38,954 nucleotides of DNA from Candidatus Peribacteria bacterium (GCA_028286915.1 JAQBQQ010000024.1:1-38954), one strand, 5' to 3'; positions 7,615-16,982 are shown, counted from the first letter of the stretch. The notes: generated from the letters alone by a model not told the origin. Translations and numbers: made by a program.

Positions 7615-9516
7615 TTATGAGCCTGCTCTCTCCTTCATCTGCCGCATCGCTTCTGCCGCCTCCGCATTGGACGGCTCCAGCTCCAGAATGGCACGAAACT
7701 GTTTTTCCGCGCCGGCTTCATCATTCAGGGTGTACAGCAGTAAGCCCAGGTTAAGCCGCGCCGGTATGAACCATGGCTGCAGATTAATGGCCTGCCGGTA
7801 CGTATCACGCGCTTTTTCCCTGTCGCCGGTCTGCTCGTACAGCACGGCCAGGTTGTAATACGCCTGCATAAGGGCCGGCTCGGCTTCTATGGCCTTCCGC
7901 AGTTCCTCCTGCGCTCTTGGCATATTGCCCCGCTTTTCCCAGATGACAGCGCTATTTACGTATGCCAGTGCGTAGTTTGACCGAATACGGACCGCGTCTG
8001 CATACGCCTTGAGCGCCTCATCATCTTTTCCTTCCGCAGCAAGCAGAATGCCCAGGCCAAAGTAGGAGTCCGGCTTGTCCGGCTCATTGGCAATGGCCTG
8101 CTCAAATATTTTGTGCGCCTCTTCATAGCGGCCCTGCTTGGTATAGACCGCCCCAAGGTTGCTGAGTATTTTTGCCATCGGCTTAATAGCCACCGCTGCC
8201 TTTAACTCTGTTTCTGCTTGAGGCAACAGATTCTGTCGACGATAGGCATTGCCCAGGTTATTGTGTGCGGTATAAGAATGCGGATAGATACTAATGACAT
8301 GCCGGAAGAGGGTTTCTGTGCTTTTCCACGTAAGCGACTGCCAGTGCGACAGAATGGCAAGCAGAGACAGACAGCCAAGCGGAACAGCCCACGCAAGTGT
8401 CTCCTTCCTTTTCCGTGGCTGCTTGCGGATCCAGGCATCCAGCAGCATGGCCGCCAGAAAAATGAGGCCGAATGACGGCAAATACGCATACCGGTCCGAT
8501 GCCAGGGTAGGCTCGCCTTTAATGAGATTGGTGAATGTAGGCGCAACGGTGATGATATAAAAGCCAACGGCAAAAAAATAGAGCCGCGTGCGCCGGCGAA
8601 GCCAGACAGCTACACCAAGTACAAGAATAACCGCAAGCAACGACAATGCAATATTCGGTGTCGTCAGCCGGATGGCGTCTTCGTACGGATAACTAATGGA
8701 ATAGTGCGCCGGCCAGACGAGCTGCTGAATATAAAACATGCTGCTGCGGATACCAAGCAACACCGCCTCAAACGGCGACACCGCACTTAACAGCTGACGC
8801 TTTCCGAATAAGGCAATAATGCCGAACACTACACTCAAGCCAAAGAACGGAATTTTATCCGCCAGCATTTTGCGGCTCCATGGCCGGCTCTGGAAATCAT
8901 CAATCAATAATAAAACGACTGGCAATGTGAGAACCATTACTTTGGCCAGCAATCCCAGAATAAAAAGGATGATACTGATGACGTACCACTTGCGGCTGTT
9001 GTCGGAGCGGTAGTACAGATAACCAATGCATGATGCGAAGAAGAAAAAGGTGGAAAGCACATCCTTGCGGCCGGCCGCCCAGGAAACCGCTTCGGTATTC
9101 AGCGGATGCAGCGCAAACAACAACCCGGCAACAACGGCAATCCACCGGCGGCGGCTGAGCAGATACGCCAGCCATGCAATGAGCAATGCATTCAGCGTAT
9201 GCCAGAAAAGATTCTGCACATGGTAGATAGTCGCCGTTATATGCCCGATCTGGTAATCCAGCTGGTACGTAAGAAACGTGAGCGGAATGTAGAGTTCCGG
9301 GTCGTAGGTGGTGAAGATGGTTTTGAGCGTGGTGAAATTGACATGCTGAACAGCCTGATTTTCAAAAATGAGCAGACCGTCATCCAGCCGGACAAAATCA
9401 TTGGTCAGCGACGAACCGTAAACCAAAAGGCCAGCCGCGAAGAAGCCGAGTATAATCCCTATTCTGGCCCCCCATGACGGCAACTCCGGCACGGCAAATA
9501 CGTCTTTCTCATGCAT
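7615..9516 (-). CDS. Polytopic membrane protein with C-terminal TPR repeats (PMT/TMTC-like glycosyltransferase candidate)
   Basis: Hydrophobic N-terminal half (LNTEAVSWAAGRKDVLSTFFF, EPTLASDRYAYLP) followed by TPR units such as AYYNLAVLYEQTGDREKARDTYRQAINLQP. Confidence 0.8.
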   Translation of the reverse strand: MHEKDVFAVPELPSWGARIGIILGFFAAGLLVYGSSLTNDFVRLDDGLLIFENQAVQHVNFTTLKTIFTTYDPELYIPLTFLTYQLDYQIGHITATIYHVQNLFWHTLNALLIAWLAYLLSRRRWIAVVAGLLFALHPLNTEAVSWAAGRKDVLSTFFFFASCIGYLYYRSDNSRKWYVISIILFILGLLAKVMVLTLPVVLLLIDDFQSRPWSRKMLADKIPFFGLSVVFGIIALFGKRQLLSAVSPFEAVLLGIRSSMFYIQQLVWPAHYSISYPYEDAIRLTTPNIALSLLAVILVLGVAVWLRRRTRLYFFAVGFYIITVAPTFTNLIKGEPTLASDRYAYLPSFGLIFLAAMLLDAWIRKQPRKRKETLAWAVPLGCLSLLAILSHWQSLTWKSTETLFRHVISIYPHSYTAHNNLGNAYRRQNLLPQAETELKAAVAIKPMAKILSNLGAVYTKQGRYEEAHKIFEQAIANEPDKPDSYFGLGILLAAEGKDDEALKAYADAVRIRSNYALAYVNSAVIWEKRGNMPRAQEELRKAIEAEPALMQAYYNLAVLYEQTGDREKARDTYRQAINLQPWFIPARLNLGLLLYTLNDEAGAEKQFRAILELEPSNAEAAEAMRQMKERAGS

Positions 9517-9613
9517 AACACTTACATACTACCCAAAGACCGGCGAAACGAATATATAATTAGAAACACAGGTTAGGTATCTGACAAGGCCATGCCCCTT
9601 CACCGGTAAGCCA

Positions 9614-9633
9614 TTTTCTGCTATTATATCCGG
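9614..9633 (+). promoter_or_regulatory. Putative extended -10 promoter (TTTCTGCTATTATATCCGGA)
   Basis: About 18/20 identical to the putative mgtA promoter core. Confidence 0.4.
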
Positions 9634-9703
9634 ATCCTTGGAATAAAACGGGATTGGAAATATAAACATTCCCGCTACATACCACACATACACCAACACA
9701 CAC

Positions 9704-10063
9704 ATGACCATAGATGCCTGCATTGCCCATGCCATTCACACCGACCTTGATATTATTGAGGCGCTGCCGCATGTGCATGATATTCCGTTTGAAGAACTGG
9801 AAACGTATGTCGAAAAATTCGTCCTGCGCGTTCAGGAATCCATGTATAACGTGATTATCGATAAGGGCGACCGCTACCTGCGCTCCAGGGACGCTGCAGG
9901 GCTCTGTGCCACCTGCCTGGAGGCAGGAGTGTCACTACCGCCGCACATGCTCCTCAAGATGTGCCAGACCATCATGCAGCTGGCCGAAATGGATGCGAAG
10001 TTCATTCTGGATACCGAAGATGGCAAGACGCTCTATTATGTGAAAATGACGCTGACTGTCTAA
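9704..10063 (+). CDS. Hypothetical protein, 119 aa
   Basis: Complete ORF downstream of a promoter-like element; protein-like composition. Confidence 0.65.
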   Translation: MTIDACIAHAIHTDLDIIEALPHVHDIPFEELETYVEKFVLRVQESMYNVIIDKGDRYLRSRDAAGLCATCLEAGVSLPPHMLLKMCQTIMQLAEMDAKFILDTEDGKTLYYVKMTLTV

Positions 10064-10082
10064 AAATTCCAAATACCAAATT

Positions 10083-10379
10083 CTAAGCTCCAAAGAGCCG
10101 TGGATTATTCTTGATAATATTTTCCACACTCACCGTTCGAATGTCAGCAGTTTCTTTATCGAATGTCTTGGCAACCAGCACGCAACCGAGCTTATCTGTG
10201 TTTTTTATCAATGCATAACCGTGTTCCAGGCTCTTCTTGTCTGCCGAATGACTTATTTCAATGGAAACCAATGTATTGAATGGTACGACCGTATCACCGA
10301 GTATAACCGGCGGATGTTCGGCAAAGTGTTCCTGTGCAGCCTTAGATGGGCCTCTGTGTGACAGTTCGGGAGAAGTCAT
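10083..10379 (-). CDS. Hypothetical protein, 98 aa
   Basis: Complete ORF MTSPELSHRGPSKAAQEHF...IIKNNPRLFGA*, convergent with 9704-10063. Confidence 0.6.
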   Translation of the reverse strand: MTSPELSHRGPSKAAQEHFAEHPPVILGDTVVPFNTLVSIEISHSADKKSLEHGYALIKNTDKLGCVLVAKTFDKETADIRTVSVENIIKNNPRLFGA

Positions 10380-10493
10380 GCATATGATCTTAAAGATGGC
10401 AAAACCAGAATGCCAGCCTTCGAAACGGTGATAAATAGCGCCATATGGTAGTAAAAAATTCCCAATACTACTTACAGTATTTAATAAAATTTT

Positions 10494-10649
10494 TTAATCA
10501 TCGTTTTCACCAACTATTTCGTAGGCTAACTCAGGAACAACAAAAGGACGTCGTTTCAAAACAAGTTCTGTATAAGCAAAATATGCAGAAAAAAACGCGA
10601 TCAAAACTAATATCACATTTGCATATTCGTTATTAATAGTCCTAAGCAA
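10494..10649 (-). CDS. Small single-TM membrane protein, 51 aa (TTG start proposed)
   Basis: Manual translation (M/L)LRTINNEYANVILVLIAFFSAYFAYTELVLKRRPFVVPELAYEIVGENDD*. Confidence 0.5.
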   Translation of the reverse strand: MLRTINNEYANVILVLIAFFSAYFAYTELVLKRRPFVVPELAYEIVGENDD

Positions 10650-10693
10650 CGAACTTATGCTAGTTAATAAGCGTATAATATAAAACTGAAATA

Positions 10694-11104
10694 TTAACGC
10701 TTCGAGAACTGTGGTGCGCGGCGTGCTCTCTTGAGACCCGGCTTCTTACGTTCCTTAATGCGGCTGTCGCGGCGGAGGAAGCCGATACGCTTAAGATCGC
10801 TGCGGAGTTCGGGGTTAATGAGGAGCAATGCGCGGGAAATACCCAGACGCACGGCATCGGACTGAGCGGACTTACCGCCGCCTTCCACCATGGCTTCTAT
10901 ATCGAAACCGGACTTCTTACCAATGATAACAAGCGGTGAAACGGCATTTTCGATCTGGATACCGGCGAAGTAATCCTTGAGTTTCATACCGTTTACCATG
11001 GCCTGTCCGGAACCGTCTTCAAACAATTTCACGCGTGCAATGGCGTTCTTACGCTTGCCGGCGGAATAGAAGTAGGAGCGGGAGGTTTCGGTAGAGGTGG
11101 CCAT
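10694..11104 (-). CDS. rpsI: Ribosomal protein uS9
   Basis: YFYSAGKRKNAIARVKLFEDGSG...DSRIKERKKPGLKRARRAPQFSKR. Confidence 0.97.
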   Translation of the reverse strand: MATSTETSRSYFYSAGKRKNAIARVKLFEDGSGQAMVNGMKLKDYFAGIQIENAVSPLVIIGKKSGFDIEAMVEGGGKSAQSDAVRLGISRALLLINPELRSDLKRIGFLRRDSRIKERKKPGLKRARRAPQFSKR

Positions 11105-11137
11105 AACAAGTGAATTGAGAATTGAAAAGTGAGTGCG

Positions 11138-11560
11138 TTAAATCTTTAATTCCGTTGGCTTCTGGGGAGCGTACTTATGCTCGGTACCACGGATAATATG
11201 CAAACGCTTAAGCATATCCGGGCGCAGACGGTTGCGTGGCAACATACCTTTTACGGCACGTTCCATTACCTCCTCCGGGCGATCCATCATCAGTTTACCC
11301 AATGTGCGGGCAGAAAAACCACCCGGGCGACCGGTGTGATCGTAATACATCTTCTTGAGCGCCTTGTTTGGCGATACTTCCAGTTTTTCAATGTTCAGCA
11401 AGATAATGTGATCTCCACACAGCTGGTGCGGTGAAAACGTTGGCTTATGCTTACCACGGAGCATGTGAGCAATCTTGGCGGCAAGACGACCGATGGTCTG
11501 GCCATCGGCATCAACAGTGTGCCAGGCAGGGGCCGATACGGGGATAACAGACGTTTTCAT
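11138..11560 (-). CDS. rplM: Ribosomal protein uL13
   Basis: WHTVDADGQTIGRLAAKIAHMLRGKHKPTFSPHQLCGDHIILLN. Confidence 0.97.
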   Translation of the reverse strand: MKTSVIPVSAPAWHTVDADGQTIGRLAAKIAHMLRGKHKPTFSPHQLCGDHIILLNIEKLEVSPNKALKKMYYDHTGRPGGFSARTLGKLMMDRPEEVMERAVKGMLPRNRLRPDMLKRLHIIRGTEHKYAPQKPTELKI

Positions 11561-11577
11561 GATTAAGATGCGTCTAC

Positions 11578-12084
11578 CTACGCTTCTGAGGAAGCTTCGG
11601 CGGACAGGGAGGAAACAGTAGATGTAGAAATATTTTTCTTTGCAGCAGCCGGCTTCTTGGCGGCCTTGGGGGCAGCAACCTTCTTTTCTTTCTTGGGGGC
11701 TGCTTCCGGGCTGCTAATGGATAAGTCGGCATCTATAAAGCTGAGTGTAACCAGATCTGCACCATCTCCAATACGGGAGCCAAGCGGAGTCATGCGGGTA
11801 AAACCGGACGTGCGTGCGGCGTAGCGCTGCTTGAACACTTCCATGGTCTTGCGGCTGGCATTGACGTGCGTAAGTACCTGGTTGAGCGCACGGATGGCGT
11901 TCATAGGATCTTTGGTCTTGGCAACGGTAATGAGGCGGTCAACCATTGGCTGGATTACTTCGGCACGCTTCTTGGTGGTACGAATGGATTCGTACAGGAA
12001 GAGTGACGTAAGCAGATTACGCTGGAGGAGCCTGCTGTGAGCAGGTTTCTGACGGAGCCGATTGCGGGAAACACGGTGGCGCAT
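11578..12084 (-). CDS. rplQ: Ribosomal protein bL17 with Ala/Lys/Pro-rich C-terminal tail
   Basis: MRHRVSRNRLRQKPAHSRLLQRNLLTSLFLYESIRTTKKRAEVIQPMVDRLI; tail AAPKKEKKVAAPKAAKKPAAAKK. Confidence 0.97.
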   Translation of the reverse strand: MRHRVSRNRLRQKPAHSRLLQRNLLTSLFLYESIRTTKKRAEVIQPMVDRLITVAKTKDPMNAIRALNQVLTHVNASRKTMEVFKQRYAARTSGFTRMTPLGSRIGDGADLVTLSFIDADLSISSPEAAPKKEKKVAAPKAAKKPAAAKKNISTSTVSSLSAEASSEA

Positions 12085-12231
12085 GAACGAAGTGAATAAT
12101 TGATAATTGAAAATCTATAATGACTATCTACGATGGGAGGGGATTCTAGACAGAAAGGAGAAGGATGGAAAGGTAATCTGAGAAGATAATTCTCGCCCGG
12201 TGTCGACCGGGGAGCAAAATCGGCTTATTTC

Positions 12232-13227
12232 TTACATATCCACCGAATCCGAGGCCAGCTTGAGGCCGCGCTCACCCAGAGTGGCCTTCACTTCATCCAG
12301 CGCCTTGGCACCAAAGCCGCGGAAGTTGGCGAGTGTCGGCTCCGTACACTTGGTCAGCTGCTCAATACTACCGACACCGGCATTTATGAGAGCGTTCAAG
12401 GTGCGTGGGCTGAAGTTCAGGATTTCGATTGGCGTGTAGCTCTCTTTAACCGGAGCAAGACCGCCGTCTTCAATGTGTGGCGATGCGGCGCGGGAGAAAT
12501 CAGCAATGAATTCCGGTTCAATGATCTTCTTGTCGGATGCAAAGTAACCGTAATAGCTCTGCAGCAACTGGCTGGCGAATTGCACAGCCTCTTCGGCTGT
12601 CAGTGCGCCGTTGGTCTGTACATCCATGGTGAGCTTCTCCAAATCCGTACGCTGACCCACACGGGCAGGATCGACATCAAAGCGGACCTTCATAACCGGC
12701 GAGTAAATGGCATCAATGTAAATGAGACCAGGCTCGTTCTGCTTCTTGTTGCGCTCCGATGCGGAAACGTAACCGACACCCTTTTCTACGGTAATCTGCA
12801 TTTCTACCGTGGCGCCCTTATCGAGCGTGAGAAGTTCCAAATCCGGGTTAAGCACTTCAATATCGGAGCTCATCTTCAGATCCTTAGCCGTAATAACGCC
12901 CGGGCCTTTGGCTTCCAGCGTAATCACCTCCGCCTCCTTGCGTGGCTTTTTGAGTTTAATTTCCTTCAAGTTCAGCGTGATATCCAGAATAGACTCGCTG
13001 ACACCCTTGATAGTGGTGTATTCATGCTGCACGCCGGCAATGCGGACAGAAGTAACAGCCGTACCGGGAAGACTTCCCAGGAGAACCCGACGAAGACCGT
13101 TTCCGAGTGTCATACCGTAACCGGTAGGAAGCGGGGAAATAGTGAAAATAACATGATTATCATCGCCCTTTTTGACAGGAGCTGCCGCAAATGTCGGGAG
13201 GCCGATTTCTTCCTGAATGATATGCAT
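12232..13227 (-). CDS. rpoA: DNA-directed RNA polymerase subunit alpha
   Basis: GYGMTLGNGLRRVLLGSLPGTAVTSVRI and a C-terminal helix-hairpin-helix domain; start trimmed to MHIIQEEIG. Confidence 0.97.
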   Translation of the reverse strand: MHIIQEEIGLPTFAAAPVKKGDDNHVIFTISPLPTGYGMTLGNGLRRVLLGSLPGTAVTSVRIAGVQHEYTTIKGVSESILDITLNLKEIKLKKPRKEAEVITLEAKGPGVITAKDLKMSSDIEVLNPDLELLTLDKGATVEMQITVEKGVGYVSASERNKKQNEPGLIYIDAIYSPVMKVRFDVDPARVGQRTDLEKLTMDVQTNGALTAEEAVQFASQLLQSYYGYFASDKKIIEPEFIADFSRAASPHIEDGGLAPVKESYTPIEILNFSPRTLNALINAGVGSIEQLTKCTEPTLANFRGFGAKALDEVKATLGERGLKLASDSVDM

Positions 13228-13270
13228 AAGAGAGAGAAGAGAAGGAAGTGCGGAAGAAAAGAGTCCCGGA

Positions 13271-13885
13271 TTAACGGGAGTAGAACTCAATAATCTGACG
13301 GGTGTCTATGGCCTGCTCAGCCGCTTCCGGCTCGGGCAGATTCACCACTTCCACTTTCATACCGGAGCTGTCCATCTTGAGCCATGCCGGCAGCGTGTAC
13401 TTCTTATGCGCATCCTGGATAGGACCGAAGACAGCGGAGTTCTTGCTGCGTGGGCGGATACTAATAACCATGCCCGGCTTTACCTGGAAAGACGGCGTTG
13501 TGACGCGTACATCATCGACCAGGAACAAGCCGTGGCCTACGAACTGGCGTGACTGCAAACGCGTCATAGCCAAACCGCTGCGGTAAATGACGTTGTCCAG
13601 ACGACGCTCCAGAAGCTGCTTCAATGCATTACCCGTCTGGCCCTTCACTTTGGTTGCCTGCTCGTACAAACGGCGGAACTGACTCTCGGACAAACCGTAC
13701 ATGTCGCGGGCTTTCTGCTTCTCCTTCAACTGCTGACCGAATTCGGACAGCTTTGGAACCTGGCTCTTGGGATTTCTACCAGGGCCTGATGGCTTCCTTT
13801 GCAGAATTTTGTCGTACTTGTCGGTGCCGTAGAGGTTCATGCCCTGGCGGCGACATCGCTTCGCTTTGGGTCCGTTATACTTCAT
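13271..13885 (-). CDS. rpsD: Ribosomal protein uS4
   Basis: MKYNGPKAKRCRRQGMNLYG...LLERRLDNVIYRSGLAMTRLQSRQFVGHGLFLVDD. Confidence 0.97.
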   Translation of the reverse strand: MKYNGPKAKRCRRQGMNLYGTDKYDKILQRKPSGPGRNPKSQVPKLSEFGQQLKEKQKARDMYGLSESQFRRLYEQATKVKGQTGNALKQLLERRLDNVIYRSGLAMTRLQSRQFVGHGLFLVDDVRVTTPSFQVKPGMVISIRPRSKNSAVFGPIQDAHKKYTLPAWLKMDSSGMKVEVVNLPEPEAAEQAIDTRQIIEFYSR

Positions 13886-14018
13886 GGGAATAAGAGAGGA
13901 ATAGAATGGATTGATTACAGGGAAGGATACGTTAGTTTGCTCATTCGTTCATTGTTTGCCGGACTATTTGAGTTGACGGAGACTTTCGATAAACGAGAAA
14001 CGAATAAACACAGAACGA

Positions 14019-14465
14019 TTAGACGCGTCTTCGTCCCTTCGGACGACAGCCGCCATGTGGAATAGGTGTCGTGTCAACAATGGCATCCAGGTTTAAGCCG
14101 CCGCTCTGCAGGCCGCGAAGAGCCTGTTCACGCCCCGGCCCGAGGCCTTTCACCTCCACTTCTACGGATTCAATCCCAAACGGCTTTACTTTTAAGGTAG
14201 CTGTTTCGGCAGCCACTTTGGCGGCATACGGCGTGGACTTGCGCGTACCCTTGAAACCGGCTGAACCGCTGCTGCTCCAGGCAAGAACGTTGCCGTCCAA
14301 ATCGGTGAATGTAACAATCGTATTATTCTCACCGGCCTTAATGCACACGCGTGCCTTTGGCAGTGAGCGCTTCACCTTTTTCTTGGCACCCTTGCGGGGA
14401 GTCGTGGCTACGGGAGCCTGTACGTCAGAACCAAGTGCAGCTTCGAGGATGGAATTATCAGCCAT
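14019..14465 (-). CDS. rpsK: Ribosomal protein uS11
   Basis: NNTIVTFTDLDGNVLAWSSSGSAGFKGTRKSTPYAA...IVDTTPIPHGGCRPKGRRRV; start trimmed to MADNSILEAAL. Confidence 0.97.
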   Translation of the reverse strand: MADNSILEAALGSDVQAPVATTPRKGAKKKVKRSLPKARVCIKAGENNTIVTFTDLDGNVLAWSSSGSAGFKGTRKSTPYAAKVAAETATLKVKPFGIESVEVEVKGLGPGREQALRGLQSGGLNLDAIVDTTPIPHGGCRPKGRRRV

Positions 14466-14484
14466 GAGTTGTGGGGATAGAGAC

Positions 14485-14500
14485 GTCCGCCGCGGCGGAC
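14485..14500. repeat. Perfect 16-nt palindrome GTCCGCCGCGGCGGAC
   Basis: Read directly; in the rpsM-rpsK gap, preceded by AGAGAC. Confidence 0.8.
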
Positions 14501-14525
14501 ACGTAGACAAAAACAAAAGGAAATA

Positions 14526-14906
14526 TTACGTCTTGGTAAGCACTGTGCGGCCGGAACCACCTGTCTTCTTCTTACCGCGCTTGGTGCGGGCATTGCGGCG
14601 GGATGTCTGGCCGCGAACCGGCAACTTGCGGCGATGCCGCATACCGCGCCACGTTCCAATATCCTGCAAACGCTTCACATCCAATGATACCTTGCGGCCA
14701 AGCTCCCCCTCCGTAAGTTCCTGCTCCACGCGGGCGCGAATTCTGGCCTGATCGCTATCTGCCACACTATCAGTCTTCGTATCGAGAGGAATTTTTAACT
14801 CATCCAGAATACGATGACTCAACGGGTGGCCAATACCCTTAATAGCCGTGAGTGCAATAACGAGACGCTTGTTGCCAGGGAGAACGACACCGGAGATACG
14901 TAACAT
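14526..14906 (-). CDS. rpsM: Ribosomal protein uS13
   Basis: MLRISGVVLPGNKRLVIALTAIKGIG...RGQTSRRNARTKRGKKKT. Confidence 0.97.
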   Translation of the reverse strand: MLRISGVVLPGNKRLVIALTAIKGIGHPLSHRILDELKIPLDTKTDSVADSDQARIRARVEQELTEGELGRKVSLDVKRLQDIGTWRGMRHRRKLPVRGQTSRRNARTKRGKKKTGGSGRTVLTKT

Positions 14907-15019
14907 AGTATGGGTAGAGAAGTCTAGATAAAGTGGAGGGAATCGCAGATCCGTTTATCGCTGGATCGTTGATGAGTCAATGGAAATGGGAGATCAAAAA
15001 CGAAATTACATACACTGTC

Positions 15020-15151
15020 TTACCCCTGGCGCTGCTTGTGCTTGGGGTTGGTACTACAGACATTACGGACCACCATGACGCCTTTACCGTTGCGGCGGCG
15101 GATGATATGGCAATCTTTGCAGATAACTTTGCAGGAAGCACGGACTTTCAT
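15020..15151 (-). CDS. rpmJ: Ribosomal protein bL36
   Basis: Manual translation [43 protein letters not shown]; not in the ORF track. Confidence 0.96.
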   Translation of the reverse strand: MKVRASCKVICKDCHIIRRRNGKGVMVVRNVCSTNPKHKQRQG

Positions 15152-15441
15152 GATGACGGGGGAGTAACGGGAGGAGTCTGAGAAGAGCTTGTTGGAGCAT
15201 TCGGATTCTGATTGGCAAGGAAACGGTAGATGATGCGTCCTTTATTAAGGTCATACGGCGTCATTTCCAATTTTACCTTGTCTCCAGGCAGGATGCGCAC
15301 TCTGTTCACGCGCATTCTTCCGGCGAGATGACAAAGCAACTCATGATCCTTGGCTTGTTCGCTGGTCACTTTGACACGAAATGTAGCGTTGGGATAACTC
15401 TCTACAACAACGCCGACGAGTTCGATAACATCTTTGGACAC
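15148..15441 (-). CDS. infA: Translation initiation factor IF-1
   Basis: [25 protein letters not shown]...[30 protein letters not shown] overlaps the rpmJ ATG. Confidence 0.96.
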   Translation of the reverse strand: MSKDVIELVGVVVESYPNATFRVKVTSEQAKDHELLCHLAGRMRVNRVRILPGDKVKLEMTPYDLNKGRIIYRFLANQNPNAPTSSSQTPPVTPPSS

Positions 15442-15488
15442 AGAGAAATTGCGGGGTCAAAAAGCCGAGAGATCCTACAGAGAGAATT

Positions 15489-15503
15489 GTCTTGACTCAA
15501 GAC
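15489..15503. promoter_or_regulatory. Palindrome GTCTTGACTCAAGAC upstream of infA, overlapping a putative -35
   Basis: Minus strand: TTGAGT, 17 nt, TAGGAT. Confidence 0.4.
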
Positions 15504-15565
15504 AGATGTCGACTTTTTTTGTCATAGAAGGTAAAACCAACTTGCAAAATTCCATTTATATTTCA

Positions 15566-16312
15566 TTATGTCAAAATTTCGTAGCCGTTTTTCACAAATA
15601 ACACGGTGTGCTCAAAATGGGCAGTAAGCGAACCGTCATCACTCAAGAGCGTCCAGTGATCATCGGCTTCGCGGATATCCCGCGTGCCCATGGAAGTAAT
15701 CGGTTCGATAGCCAAAATAGTGCCGACAGGAACAACCGGACCGGTACCCGCTTTACCGACATTCGGCACATCCGGAAACTGATGCAGCGTATTGCCAAGC
15801 CCGTGGCCGGTGAGCGCCCGCAGACAATGGTACCCGGCCTTCTCTACCACAGTCTGTACCGTATGCGAAATATCTCCCACACGAATACCCGGCTTCATCA
15901 TGCGGCAGGCTTCGTCCAATGCCTGTTTGGTACTATTCAGAAATTTTTGCGTTGCGGGAGAAATAGTTCCCACGCCTACCGTTATGCAGGCATCCGTAAT
16001 CAGTCCGTCAAAAACCACGCCGCCATCCAGCGACACGATATCGCCATCCTTCAGCAGCCGCGGGCCTGGAATACCATGCACACATTCATCGTTTACCGAA
16101 ATACACAGTGATCCCGGAAAGCCGCGATAGCCCTTAAATGCCGGTGATGCACCATGCGACCGAATATAGGCTTCGGCTATAAGATCGAGCTCCCCGGTGC
16201 TGATGCCTGGCCGCACATGCCTGGCCGTTTCCTGCAGGCAATCATGTAAAATCTTTCCGCCCTTGCGGAGACTTTCTATTTCTGCCGGTGTGAATATCTG
16301 GAAAGAAGGCAT
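15566..16312 (-). CDS. map: Methionine aminopeptidase
   Basis: SLCISVNDECVHGIPGPRLLKDGDIVSLDGGV...GHGLGNTLHQFPDVPN...ILAIEPI. Confidence 0.96.
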   Translation of the reverse strand: MPSFQIFTPAEIESLRKGGKILHDCLQETARHVRPGISTGELDLIAEAYIRSHGASPAFKGYRGFPGSLCISVNDECVHGIPGPRLLKDGDIVSLDGGVVFDGLITDACITVGVGTISPATQKFLNSTKQALDEACRMMKPGIRVGDISHTVQTVVEKAGYHCLRALTGHGLGNTLHQFPDVPNVGKAGTGPVVPVGTILAIEPITSMGTRDIREADDHWTLLSDDGSLTAHFEHTVLFVKNGYEILT

Positions 16313-16345
16313 ATGTGGATATCAATTATGATAGTACTTGATAAA

Positions 16346-16416
16346 AATCCAAACTCTAAATTCCAGATTCCAGACATGCTCATTCCTGGTGCTTAGAGTC
16401 TGGAGTTTGGAATTTA
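16346..16416. repeat. Inverted pair of AAATTCCAAACTC-type filler
   Basis: AAATCCAAACTCTAAATTCCAGATTCC versus the reverse complement AAATTCCAAACTCCAGACTCTAAGC. Confidence 0.7.
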
Positions 16417-16980
16417 CGTAAGTTCCAGTACTTTCTTCAATTCTTCATACACATCTTCTATGGAATGGTCGGCATCAATATCCGTCACTTTTCCCTGATG
16501 ACGGTATTCCTCCACAACGGGCATGGTTTTCTGGATGGTCCAGGCCATGCGGCGGCGGATAATATCTTCATTCGCGTCATCGGCGCGGCCTTCCACTTTG
16601 GCACGCTCCAGCACGCGGCGCATTCCCAGTTCGTGATCCAGCGTAAAGTTGACACACACAAAATTGCGGCCGGCTTCATGCATGATCATATCGAACGCTT
16701 CCATTTGATCATGATCACGCGGAATGCCATCGAATAAAATCTTCTGATCTTTTGGACGGCTGGAAACCGCAGCTTTCACCACGGCTACAATAATTTCGTG
16801 CGGCACCAGGTGTCCCTGATCAATAAATGACTTTACCGTTTTTCCAAGTTCGGTATCCGTTGCGGCAATTTTGCGCAACTCCGCACCGGCTTCAAAAATA
16901 TCATATTCAAACTCGGCCGCTATTTTCTTGGCTTGCGTGCCTTTACCACTACCTTGAATACCAAAAAATACAATATCCAT
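16414..16980 (-). CDS. adk: Adenylate kinase
   Basis: MDIVFFGIQGSGKGTQAKKIA; ILFDGIPRDHDQMEAF. Confidence 0.94.
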   Translation of the reverse strand: MDIVFFGIQGSGKGTQAKKIAAEFEYDIFEAGAELRKIAATDTELGKTVKSFIDQGHLVPHEIIVAVVKAAVSSRPKDQKILFDGIPRDHDQMEAFDMIMHEAGRNFVCVNFTLDHELGMRRVLERAKVEGRADDANEDIIRRRMAWTIQKTMPVVEEYRHQGKVTDIDADHSIEDVYEELKKVLELT

Positions 16981-16982
16981 AA

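Noticed and set aside
10445-10636. 63-aa plus-strand ORF
   Set aside because: The opposite strand reads as a more protein-like TM peptide; the plus ORF is probably its shadow.
12188-12214. CCCGGT-GTCG-ACCGGG hairpin downstream of rplQ as an intrinsic terminator
   Set aside because: Stem is clear but no T-tract follows on either strand; rpoA and rplQ are likely co-transcribed.
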